Shown here: piece after piece, positions 16,709 through 25,200 of the stretch
Layout: every line of letters begins with the position of its first letter
How positions within the stretch are numbered: position 1 is the first letter of the stretch
DNA from: an uncultured Lachnospiraceae bacterium
GTDB taxonomy: Bacteria; Bacillota; Clostridia; Lachnospirales; Lachnospiraceae
DNA length: 52,303 nucleotides
Assembly (NCBI GenBank): GCA_949472775.1
Contig: CASWVG010000015.1
Location: 1-52,303 of the forward strand
Reading direction: 5' to 3'
Notes under the pieces: model-generated
The model's input: only the letters and a program-made list of their open reading frames with translations
The model's database searches: none
What the model was told of the DNA's origin: nothing
Made by a program: the position numbers and the translations under genes

Positions 16709-18319
16709 TTAAACCTCTGAATTTTCACACTTATATTCTGTGGGCGTCACGCCCACATTTTTCTTAAAGGAGCGGCTGAAATAATTGGGATCCGCATACC
16801 CCACCATAGAACAGATTTCCTTCATGGAATACTCCGTGGTGGTGAGCAGCTCCTTGGCCTTGTCCATGCGGATCTTAGTCAGATACTCTACAAAGCCCTC
16901 GCCCACCTCCTCTTTAAATATCTTGCTGAAATAGTAAGGACTGATATTGACCGCCTGGGACACCTCATCCAGGGAAATATCCCTGCTGTAGTTGTTCTGG
17001 ATATAAGCTTTTGCCGTCTCCACCGCTCCCAGGGATCTCTCCGACGCTTTCGTGCTGACATTCCGGCTCGCCGTCTCCATCTTTTCTATAAACCATTTTT
17101 TTATGGACGCTATGTCATTCATCTCCATAATTGCGGGCAGATAGTCCGACCTGGCGCGGAACTCGTAAGTCATACCGCCGGAATTATAGGCGAGATGCTC
17201 CGCATAGAGCACAAACTCCAACACTTTCAGCCGGATGTTCATCAGATAGCTGCCGTGCAGTTTCGCCACCAGATCAAAATACGTTTCCGCCGTGGCAACA
17301 GCATGATCCGCATCCCCGTTTTTGACCTCCGAAAAGAGTTTCTTTTCCAGATCAACGGGGTAAGTTTCCTCGTGGGCACAGCCGATCGGCAGGTCGTCCA
17401 CATGCGCCACACTGCCGTTTGTCATAATAAGGGCGTTTATCGCTTCCTTGTAAGCCTCCCTCGCCTCCTCAAGCGGCGCAATGGCACTGATGCCGATGCG
17501 GAAACTGATCTGCGTCCGCTTTTTCAGTTCCCGGACAAGCTCTCTTGATTTCTCAATAAGGTCGATTCTCTCCTCATAGGACATCTGTGTTTCCTCGCAG
17601 GGCACCAGCCCCGGAAGCTTGTTTGCCATGGACATCCCCAGAATCATTCCGGGATAAGCCTCCTTCAGATACTCTCTAAGCAGGTCACCATACTGCTGCA
17701 TCTTCACGCTGCTGCCCACCGCGTTGGTCATATGGTTCCCCTCCTGCGTGTCCCCGCAGACCACCGCCAGTATATAGGCATAATTCTGGTTGATTCCCAG
17801 AAGCTGTTTATAATTTTCAATGTCCTCCGTGAAATGTTCCTGGAAGAGCAGATTGTAGAGAAGTCCGCTCTCTATGATGGGCATAACGGTCTCCAGCTTT
17901 TCCCGGATCAGCAGATCGTTGCTGCGCTTGTCCCGCTCCTTGTCAATCTGTTCCATAGCCTTCCTGAGCGCCGCAATAATCCGGGTCTTTTCCATAGGCT
18001 TGGTGATATATTCCAGCACGCCAAGCTTGATGGCCTCCTTGGCGTAATCGAACTTGTCATAAGCGCTCATCACAATAAAAATCACATTTCTGTTCGTCTC
18101 CCGGATCTCCCGCATGGCCTCGATGCCGTTGATGCCGGGCATCTGGATATCCATAATCGCGATATCCGGGCGGAAGTTTTCGGCAAGCTCGATCACGCTT
18201 CTTCCCGTCTTCGCAAATTCAATCGCACACTGATCCCCAAACTCTTTCTCTATGATAAATTTCAAGGAATCAATCACGATTCCCTCGTCGTCCGCCAGCA
18301 TAATCTTGTAGTGACTCAT
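16709..18319 (-). CDS. Response regulator with AraC-type DNA-binding domain (YesN-like)
   Basis: The N-terminal receiver domain has the acidic pair at D10-D11, phospho-acceptor Asp57 in IAIMDIQMPG, a conserved Ser in VMSAYDKF and Lys in ITKPMEK. A linker of about 300 residues follows, and the C-terminal AraC/XylS double helix-turn-helix includes ISLDEVSQAVNISPYYFSKI and GYADPNYFSRSFKK. The start at 18319 has AGAGG nine bases upstream; the Met at 18328 abuts the ribosome-binding site. It sits directly downstream of the sensor kinase and probably activates the sugar transport genes that follow it. Confidence 0.93.
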   Translation of the reverse strand: MSHYKIMLADDEGIVIDSLKFIIEKEFGDQCAIEFAKTGRSVIELAENFRPDIAIMDIQMPGINGIEAMREIRETNRNVIFIVMSAYDKFDYAKEAIKLGVLEYITKPMEKTRIIAALRKAMEQIDKERDKRSNDLLIREKLETVMPIIESGLLYNLLFQEHFTEDIENYKQLLGINQNYAYILAVVCGDTQEGNHMTNAVGSSVKMQQYGDLLREYLKEAYPGMILGMSMANKLPGLVPCEETQMSYEERIDLIEKSRELVRELKKRTQISFRIGISAIAPLEEAREAYKEAINALIMTNGSVAHVDDLPIGCAHEETYPVDLEKKLFSEVKNGDADHAVATAETYFDLVAKLHGSYLMNIRLKVLEFVLYAEHLAYNSGGMTYEFRARSDYLPAIMEMNDIASIKKWFIEKMETASRNVSTKASERSLGAVETAKAYIQNNYSRDISLDEVSQAVNISPYYFSKIFKEEVGEGFVEYLTKIRMDKAKELLTTTEYSMKEICSMVGYADPNYFSRSFKKNVGVTPTEYKCENSEV

Positions 18320-18358
18320 CCGTTTCATCCTCTTTTCTATATTTACCGGTCAGGAATT

Positions 18359-19822
18359 CTACAGGCAGAGGCACACCTCCGTGCCCATACCCTCGCCCTC
18401 GCTCTTCACCGACATCACGTTTTCGTTGCCCGTAAATAGCCGCATACGGGAAATCACATTGTCCATGCCGACGCCGTTTCCGCCCGACGTCATACCCTCA
18501 TCCCTGTAGGTGCCGCTCAACACCTTCTCAATGGTCTCCTCACTCATGCCGACACCGTTATCCTTCACGCTGATCCAGACCTGCCCGTCCTTTTCATAGA
18601 GGGAAAGCCGGATCACGCCCCGGTCTCCCATCTCGCGTATGCCGTGGTTGACGCAGTTTTCCACAATAGGCTGCAAAATCATACCCGGCATTTCCGTGTG
18701 CAGGAGGGATTCGTCGATATGTTTTTCGTAGTGAATGTCCCCGGCAAACCGCACGTTCAGAATGTAGATGTAGGAGTCCACCATCTCCACCTCGTCAGCC
18801 ACGGTCACCGTCTCCTCGCTTTTCTTCATATTATATCTGTAAAACTGTGCCACCTTCTGGATATAGTCGTAGGTTCTGTCCGCCCCTTCCATCATGGCAA
18901 GCTGCGCGCCCGCGTTTAATGTATTAAACAGGAAGTGCGGATTGATCTGCGCCTGCAGGTATTTGAGCCTCGCGTCCTTCAAATGCCCTTCCATCAGAAG
19001 CTCCCGCTCCTTCAGTGCGCGCTCCGCCTCCATGCTTTCCCTGATGCGCTCGATATATCTGCCGATACTCACCACCATGGAATTGAATGCGCCCGTCACC
19101 ACGCCTACCTCGTCCTGCGACTCCACCGGCAGAAGCTCGATCTCAAAATTGCCCTTTGCCACTTCGTCCGCCTGCCCGGCAAGCTTCTTCAAAGGACGGA
19201 TCAGCGCGCCCACAAAACTGATGATGATACAGACGTTGCTGAACATCACGAGAACGATGGCAATGACAGACACGATCTCAAAGAGACGGAACCATTTCTG
19301 CAATTCGCTGTAACGCTCGGAATTGCTGCGAAACTGCTCCATATTCAGATTGGAAATGTAGGTGCAGATATAATCGTACATTCTGGTGGCGTTCTCATAG
19401 TGAAACCGGTATTTTTCCACGTTCCTTCCACGCTTTGCCTCGATGGTCTGCGCCACCTCCGTAAGATACCCTTCCGTCATATGCCGGATGTTCCGCTCCA
19501 TCCGGTCAAAGGACTGCCCCGTAACCTCCTCGTTCAGTTCCGACGCCATATTCCTGCAAAGCGACTCACTCCGGTAATAGTTTTCCAGAGAGTCGCTGGT
19601 TTTTACGTTCAGATAATCCGTCATGTTGCTCTGCAGGGCGTTTACCGCGTCGGAAAACTGATTCAGATGACGGTTGTCCTGATATACCATATCCAGTCTG
19701 CCGGACATGCTGTTGATACCGATAATCAGAAAAATATTTACCATCACGACGAGAATGTTCGTCACAATGTAAATACTGCTGATCTTAAACTGTAGAGAGA
19801 AGTTGCGCAGCTTATTCGTCAT
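18359..19822 (-). CDS. Sensor histidine kinase (YesM/LytS class)
   Basis: The protein has two membrane segments (about 15-37 and 182-206) enclosing an outside sensor domain of about 145 helical residues. A HAMP linker (about 207-260) and a His_kinase domain follow, with phospho-acceptor His296 in QINPHFLFNTLN. The ATP-binding domain shows IVENCVNHGI, DNGVGMSEE and GNGVGMDNV. It overlaps the end of the membrane-anchored sugar-binding gene by 11 bp and precedes the response regulator. The three form a unit like the XylFII-LytS-YesN systems of clostridia, where a binding protein presents the sugar to the kinase. Confidence 0.94.
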   Translation of the reverse strand: MTNKLRNFSLQFKISSIYIVTNILVVMVNIFLIIGINSMSGRLDMVYQDNRHLNQFSDAVNALQSNMTDYLNVKTSDSLENYYRSESLCRNMASELNEEVTGQSFDRMERNIRHMTEGYLTEVAQTIEAKRGRNVEKYRFHYENATRMYDYICTYISNLNMEQFRSNSERYSELQKWFRLFEIVSVIAIVLVMFSNVCIIISFVGALIRPLKKLAGQADEVAKGNFEIELLPVESQDEVGVVTGAFNSMVVSIGRYIERIRESMEAERALKERELLMEGHLKDARLKYLQAQINPHFLFNTLNAGAQLAMMEGADRTYDYIQKVAQFYRYNMKKSEETVTVADEVEMVDSYIYILNVRFAGDIHYEKHIDESLLHTEMPGMILQPIVENCVNHGIREMGDRGVIRLSLYEKDGQVWISVKDNGVGMSEETIEKVLSGTYRDEGMTSGGNGVGMDNVISRMRLFTGNENVMSVKSEGEGMGTEVCLCL

Positions 19823-20834
19823 ATTCCGGCTCCTCTCCCCGCAGATACTCGTCTACATTCTCTTTGGTAATCAGACTGATATCCGCCGTAAAATACTGAC
19901 TGGTGTACCCCAGATCATGGTACTCCTGCAAAGCGTCGATGCAGAATGCCCCCATCTGCGCCGTGTCAATATCCACGGTAGCATATATGACACTTCTGTC
20001 AATCGCATTGAGAATCGTGTCGGAAACATAATGCCCGAGAATGCTGACCGTGCCCACCTTATTATAATCCACCACCGCCTGATAAGCGCAGGTGGTGTTC
20101 AGCTCGTTCAGGCAGATCAGAATATCCGGGATTTCTCCACCCATAAAAATATCGCGGACAGACTCCTCCACCGAAAAGGCGTTGGTGTCGTCCACCGATT
20201 GCAGGGAAAGCTCCACGACCATCTCCCCCTGCTCCTGCTCGATTGTCTCCTGGATGCCTGAGTAGAGGATATTCTGGTCCAGACTGTTCGCGTATGAATT
20301 GACCAAGAGAGTCACCCGAGCCGGTCGTTCCGCCGTGCCGACCAGCCTCTCCCGCATAATTTTGAGCGCCTGTCTGCCGTACTCTCTGCCCAGATTGTAA
20401 CTGCCCACTCCCACGAAGCTGCAGCGCGCACTCTGGGTATTATCCCCGTAAAGCGTCACCACGGGAATGCCCTCCATGTCCGCCCGGTCGATTAACGCCG
20501 TCATTTTCTCCTCTTCGCTGGCTGTCACGATGATGCCGTCCACACCGGAAGCAATCGCAATCTCCATCTGTTCTTCCACGCTGTAGTCCTGAAAGCGGTC
20601 GTTTCCCAGCCAGTCCACATATACGTTTTCCTGAAGCGCCCGCTCGTATGCGCCCTGATAAACAGACTGCCAGAAAACGGATTTTCCTTCCCGCGTAATC
20701 ATCATGTAATATCTGTCGTAAGTCTCCCCCGCCGTCTCCTCCTGAAAGCTCCCCTCATAAAACCATAGGATATAGCCCGCCATCAGCACCGTAAACAGGA
20801 TGCTGACTGCCGTCAGAAAGACGGGCAGAAACAT
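19812..20834 (-). CDS. Membrane-anchored periplasmic-binding protein, accessory sugar sensor
   Basis: The 340-residue protein has an N-terminal uncleaved membrane anchor (about 5-25, no lipobox) and a type I periplasmic-binding fold: VYWQ-like opening, GVDGIIVTASEEEKM, GIPVVTLYGDN, SFVGVGSYNLGREYG and a hinge region ending in YATVDIDTAQMGAF. It overlaps the kinase gene. Anchoring plus operon position suggest it binds sugar and signals to the kinase rather than to a transporter. The ATG at 20834 has no good ribosome-binding site, and a hairpin (20838-20861 region) lies just before it. The frame stays open for about 22 more codons upstream, so the true N-terminus may be longer with a non-ATG start. 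Confidence 0.85.
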   Translation of the reverse strand: MFLPVFLTAVSILFTVLMAGYILWFYEGSFQEETAGETYDRYYMMITREGKSVFWQSVYQGAYERALQENVYVDWLGNDRFQDYSVEEQMEIAIASGVDGIIVTASEEEKMTALIDRADMEGIPVVTLYGDNTQSARCSFVGVGSYNLGREYGRQALKIMRERLVGTAERPARVTLLVNSYANSLDQNILYSGIQETIEQEQGEMVVELSLQSVDDTNAFSVEESVRDIFMGGEIPDILICLNELNTTCAYQAVVDYNKVGTVSILGHYVSDTILNAIDRSVIYATVDIDTAQMGAFCIDALQEYHDLGYTSQYFTADISLITKENVDEYLRGEEPEYDE

Positions 20835-21134
20835 AAGCCCCGAAAATTTTCTTTCCGGGGCCTGGTTTTCCGTGTGCTGTTGTTTATTATTCTTACTTAT
20901 CTTCTATGCCTTTCTTTGTACCGGCAGTCAGCTTCTCTGTCCGTGAACCGAAGCTTCCCAAAGGTCTTTTAAATCCTGGTGCAAGCGTCTTAAGTCTCTC
21001 TTACACACGCTCATATCTTCCGTTCCCGTTCTCATATTACTGCCCGGCGCCTTCACGGTTCCGATGCAAAATCCATATAAAGCTGTCTCTGACAATAGGA
21101 TTTTGCACTGCTGAACAGCTGCCTTCCTTATCTC
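20835..21134. promoter_or_regulatory. Regulatory gap upstream of the sugar-sensing operon, with a perfect inverted repeat
   Basis: The 300-bp gap holds a perfect 10-bp inverted repeat, TGCAAAATCC (21065-21074) and GGATTTTGCA (21098-21107), 23 bp apart. There is no T-run after it on the minus strand, so it is more like an operator than a terminator for the DHH gene. A second hairpin (CCCCGAAAA / TTTCCGGGG, about 20838-20861) directly precedes the sensor gene. No confident promoter was identified. Confidence 0.45.
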
Positions 21135-22064
21135 TTATTTCTGATAATATGTATCATAATTAACAAGCTCATCCAGAAGTTTCGGAAGCTGCTCGTTCAT
21201 GGTCTCATCCGAAAACTGGCAGGTTCCCACCGCCTTGTGTCCGCCGCCGCCGTACTTGAGCATCAGGCTTCCCACATTGACATTGGAAGTGCGGTTTAAC
21301 ACACTGTAACCCACCGCTGCGGAACAGCCCAGACCGCCTCTTCCATTGACGATCCATGCAGAAATGTTCTGCTCCGGATACATACTGTAAATGAGGAAAC
21401 GATTGCCGGAGTAGATCGGGTCAACACCGCGCAGATCCGAAATGATAACGTCCTTCTCCACGCGCGTGTGCGCCTTCACCATCTCCCTGAATTTCTCATC
21501 CTGCTCACGGTAGATATCTATGCGCTCCTGCACGTCGGGCAGCGCCAGAATCTCTTCCGTACTCATGGTGCGGCAGCACTCCATCAGTTTCTCCATCAGC
21601 TGATAGTTGGAGATCGTGAAATTGCGCCATCTGCCGAGCCCTGTGCGCGGATCCATCAGAAATCCCACGAGAATCCATCCCTGCGGGTTCTGAATCTCAT
21701 CTATGGTCAGATTGCCGGAATCCACTTTGTCCACTGCCACCATCATATCGTCAAAATGGGAAAAACGCTCCTGCCCGCCGTAATACTCGTAAATGATACG
21801 CGCACAGGAAGGTGTAATACGGCTCTCCCCTTTATACTTACCCTTTAACTCATTGCGTTCATGTTCGCTGGAATGATGGTCGAACCAGAGCCCGCACCCC
21901 TCCACAAAGGGTACGTTTGCCAGCACATCATTTTCCGTAATCTCCACAAGACCGTCCTGTAAGTCCTTCGGATGCGCAAATTTCCAGCTGTCAATCAGGC
22001 CAACCTCCTTTAAGAGAGCCCCGCATGCCAGTCCGTCAAAATCAGATCGTGTCACTAGTCTCAT
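21135..22064 (-). CDS. DHH-family phosphoesterase
   Basis: This is a DHH/DHHA1 hydrolase, a family of manganese-dependent phosphodiesterases, exopolyphosphatases and nanoRNases. Visible motifs are SDFDGLACGALL near the N-terminus, FDHHSSEHE (the DHH motif), VDKVDSG, and the C-terminal DHHA1 glycine motif YGGGGHKAVGTC. The start at 22064 has AGGAG seven bases upstream; the frame begins 33 bases earlier without such support. At 309 residues it is the compact type without CBS or PAS domains. The substrate (oligoribonucleotide, c-di-AMP product or polyphosphate) cannot be decided. It is a lone gene with its own promoter and a long structured leader. Confidence 0.88.
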   Translation of the reverse strand: MRLVTRSDFDGLACGALLKEVGLIDSWKFAHPKDLQDGLVEITENDVLANVPFVEGCGLWFDHHSSEHERNELKGKYKGESRITPSCARIIYEYYGGQERFSHFDDMMVAVDKVDSGNLTIDEIQNPQGWILVGFLMDPRTGLGRWRNFTISNYQLMEKLMECCRTMSTEEILALPDVQERIDIYREQDEKFREMVKAHTRVEKDVIISDLRGVDPIYSGNRFLIYSMYPEQNISAWIVNGRGGLGCSAAVGYSVLNRTSNVNVGSLMLKYGGGGHKAVGTCQFSDETMNEQLPKLLDELVNYDTYYQK

Positions 22065-22111
22065 CGCTTTTCTCCTATCCCAAAGTTTATGCCTCACAGA
22101 TTTTTTCGTTC

Positions 22112-22211
22112 ACATGTCAGTGAAATCAAGTGTCGGATACACCGGACATAACCGTGAAGCCAGAAGCTGAACCGTTATGCTTCGCAGCCGCCTGATTTCC
22201 TGCTGACATGT
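22112..22211 (-). ncRNA. Structured 5' leader of the DHH gene (candidate RNA element)
   Basis: A long closing stem pairs ACATGTCAG (22112-22120) with CTGACATGT (22203-22211), and GAAATCA (22122-22128) with TGATTTC (22193-22199). Inside are GTGT-cggat-ACAC (22130-22142) and CATAAC..GC / GC..GTTATG (22147-22179, 5-nt loop), plus a mini-hairpin TGC-TTC-GCA (22178-22186). The shape is a three-way junction. The promoter places the transcript start at its outer edge, and 47 bases separate it from the start codon. I do not recognise it as a known riboswitch. Confidence 0.5.
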
Positions 22212-22214
22212 ATC

Positions 22215-22243
22215 ATTATAAAGGATTGCCCCCCGCTTTTCAA
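22215..22243 (-). promoter_or_regulatory. DHH gene promoter
   Basis: On the minus strand TTGAAA (22238-22243), 17 bp, TATAAT (22215-22220): a near-consensus sigma-A promoter starting only about 28 bp after the addA stop codon. Confidence 0.8.
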
Positions 22244-22262
22244 GGAAAACTTCAAGTTCAAA

Positions 22263-22283
22263 ATCCCGGTTCAAAGCCGGATT
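22263..22283 (-). terminator. Possible addA terminator overlapping its stop codon
   Basis: A short stem (AATCCCGG at 22263-22270 with CCGGATT at 22277-22283, one bulge) surrounds the addA stop codon and is followed on the minus strand by TTTTG. It is weak, and like the nifU hairpin it overlaps the end of the gene. Confidence 0.35.
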
Positions 22284-25200
22284 GACGTCGGTCCGTCCTG
22301 CTGCCCAATCACGGTGATTTCCTGTCCCAGTTTAAAGGAATAGAGAATCCGCTCCTTCACCGGCTTGCCGCTCACTCCGGGCTCATAACCGTAAATCTGT
22401 GCAAGCGCCTCACTGTAATAGACCAGCTGGGTCCGGTACCGCTTCACCAGCTCCTCTGGCGTAGACACAGCGTCCGTCTTGTAGTCCAGCACCACAAAGC
22501 CGTCCTCCTCCTCGAAAAAGACGTCAATGATACCCTGCACCAGCACCGTCTCCCCAGCCGGGAAGTTTTTCCCCAGACGGCTTGCCGGAAGCCCCATCAC
22601 AAAAGGCTGCTCCTTAAAGAGTTTCCCCGCGCGCGCAGCTTCCGCCATGCGATGCGCCGCCCGGCATGTCAGAAAATCCACCAGTTTCGGCACGGACACC
22701 GCCTCATAGTAGCCCTGCTGCAGTCTGCCTGTCTGCAGCATCCGTTCCATCTGCTTACGCAGAAGCTGCTCCGCAGCCTGCCTGTCTGCATTCATTTCAT
22801 CGGTCAATTCCCGGAAATCAAACAGCTCCATCACCTTATGAAAAGCGCTTCCCCGCATGGTTCCACTGACAGCTTCTTCAGTTCTCAGAAATTTCGGCAG
22901 ATAGGGAACCACCGGTTTCTCCTCAAAGAGTTGCGCTACGGCCTCATCCGTCTCCTGCATACCAGCCATTTTCAATTCCGATACGGTAGTCTTTGTGTAA
23001 AGATCCCGCAGATTTCCGTGCGGATATTCATAGGAAAACCGTCGTGACAGTTGTGCCATAAGATTTTCGTCCACCGCCTCTGCAGAATCGGCAAAAAGAA
23101 GTTTTTTCTTCGCCTCCATTCCCAGAACCGTCTCCTCAATCTTTTTCTCCACTACATGATCCCACCCGGTTAATTTTACCGCAAACGGCATATCCGCAGC
23201 ATATTCCGGAACGTCCGGGTCTGACTCCATCCCGCACGCCTCGTAAAAGCTGTCCAGACACCGGCTCCCGGAAAGCGCCGAGAGCAGCAGTGACAAAAAG
23301 CTTTCCTGCCCAAGCAGCACGTCATAGGAGAGCAGACTGTGTTTGCGCCGGCGCAGCGGCAGGAGCGCCGACGCTGTCTTTTCCGGATTCTTGACCAGTC
23401 CGGTCAGAATCAGTTTTTCCTCCGCTCTGGTCATCGCCACATACAGGATGCGCAGTTCCTCTGCCAGACTGTCCCGCCGCAGTTTCAGCGCAATGGCATT
23501 TTTCCGCAGATTCTTTCCCTTCACCCTCCTTTTGGGGTCTATATAGTCCACACCAATCCCGGCATCGACATCCACCGCCAGAATCCCGCTGCCCTCCCTT
23601 TTGCGAAAGCCCGCCGCCAGTCCCGACACAAAGCAGATAGGAAACTCCAGCCCCTTACTTTTATGGATGCTCATGATACGCACCACATCCGCGTTCTCAT
23701 CCTGCATGGCGGCCTCGCCGTAATCCACCTCGTATTTCTCCAGCTGTTCCATATATCGCAGGAAATGATAAAGCCCGGAGTAACTTGTCTTCTCATAATC
23801 CGCCGCCTTCACCAGAAGCATCTCCACGTTGGCATGCCGCCTGCTGCCCTCTGGTCTTGCCGCCACGTTATGCAGATACCCTGTCTCCCGCAGAATGACC
23901 TGCAGCAGTTCGTGTACCGAAAGGTAGACGGACATGTTTCTGTATGCAGCGATTTTGTCCAGAAATCCTGCGATTTTTTCCCGAAGCGCCTCGCCAATCC
24001 GCTGCGGTCCAGGTTCTTCCCCTTCTGCGCCTGACACCTGTTCTTCATCCGGCGCACGCCCTGTGCCCGCCGCCTCTTCTCCGCCTTCCTGCTCTGTGCC
24101 CGGCGCGGTTTTTTTGACTATATCAGTCATCTCCCACCCGGAACAAGCGACCAGCGCGTCAAACAGATATTTCTTCTTCGGAAAGACCGCGCGCACACGC
24201 GCGATCTCCTCCTCGGAAAAACCGCCCAGATAAGAATGCAGCACCCCGTAGAGAGGAATGTCCTGCAGAGGATTATCCAGCACCCGCAGGAAATGCAGAA
24301 GTTCCTGTACTTCCGAAGCCGCAAAATACCCGGTTCGGGAAGTTACATGAACGGGAATCCCCTCCTCCTCCAGCACACGCTTAAAAACCTCGTCCCAGCC
24401 GGAAAGCGTGCGCAGCAGAATCACAATGTCGCGATAAGACGCCCGTCGCAGCGTTCCTGTCTCCTTGTCCGTCACCTGAAACGCCCTAAGAAGGAGCCTG
24501 ATCTGCGCCGCCACACCGTAAGCCTCCTGTTCCCTTACGGAGAGTTCCGCCGGGGCTTTCCCCTCTTCCGTTTCCTGGGCATCCGCGCCGGATACAGGCT
24601 CCGGCTTCGCATTCCCGGCCCCCGCAAAAGATTCCACGGTCACCTTCTCCTCCTGGAACAGAAGAATCTGCGTCACGTTCGAGGTGTCCTCTGAAAGCGC
24701 TTCCTCCCGCTCCGGGTAGGAAGCCCCTGCATGCAGCGCCGCCTTCTCATCATAGACAATGCCGCCCATTTCCTTTCCCATAATCCGCGCAAAAACGGCG
24801 TTTACACTGTCGATCACCTGGCTGCGGCTCCTGAAGTTCTGATGCAGGTCAATCCGCTGCGCGTTTTCCTCTCCTCTGCCGTAAGCCTCCTGCTTTTCCA
24901 GAAACAGTTCCGGTCTCGCCAGACGGAACTTATAGATGCTCTGTTTCACGTCCCCCACCATAAAGCGGTTGTACCGCCCCACGGACTCCCCGCTGATGCA
25001 GGAGAGGAGGTATTCCTGCACCATATTGCTGTCCTGGTACTCGTCAATCAGAATTTCATGGAAGCGGTCCCGATAAGCGAGCGCCGTCTCCGTCGGCACA
25101 TAGCCGTCCCCCTCCCTGCGCAGTAAAATCCGCAGGGCAAAATGCTCGATGTCGTCAAAATCCAGTATATTTTTCTCCCGCTTTGCCTCATCGAAAGCCG

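Noticed and set aside
22112..22211. Reading the DHH leader as an intrinsic terminator
   Set aside because: No T-run follows the stem on either strand at the needed distance, and the predicted transcript begins at its outer edge.
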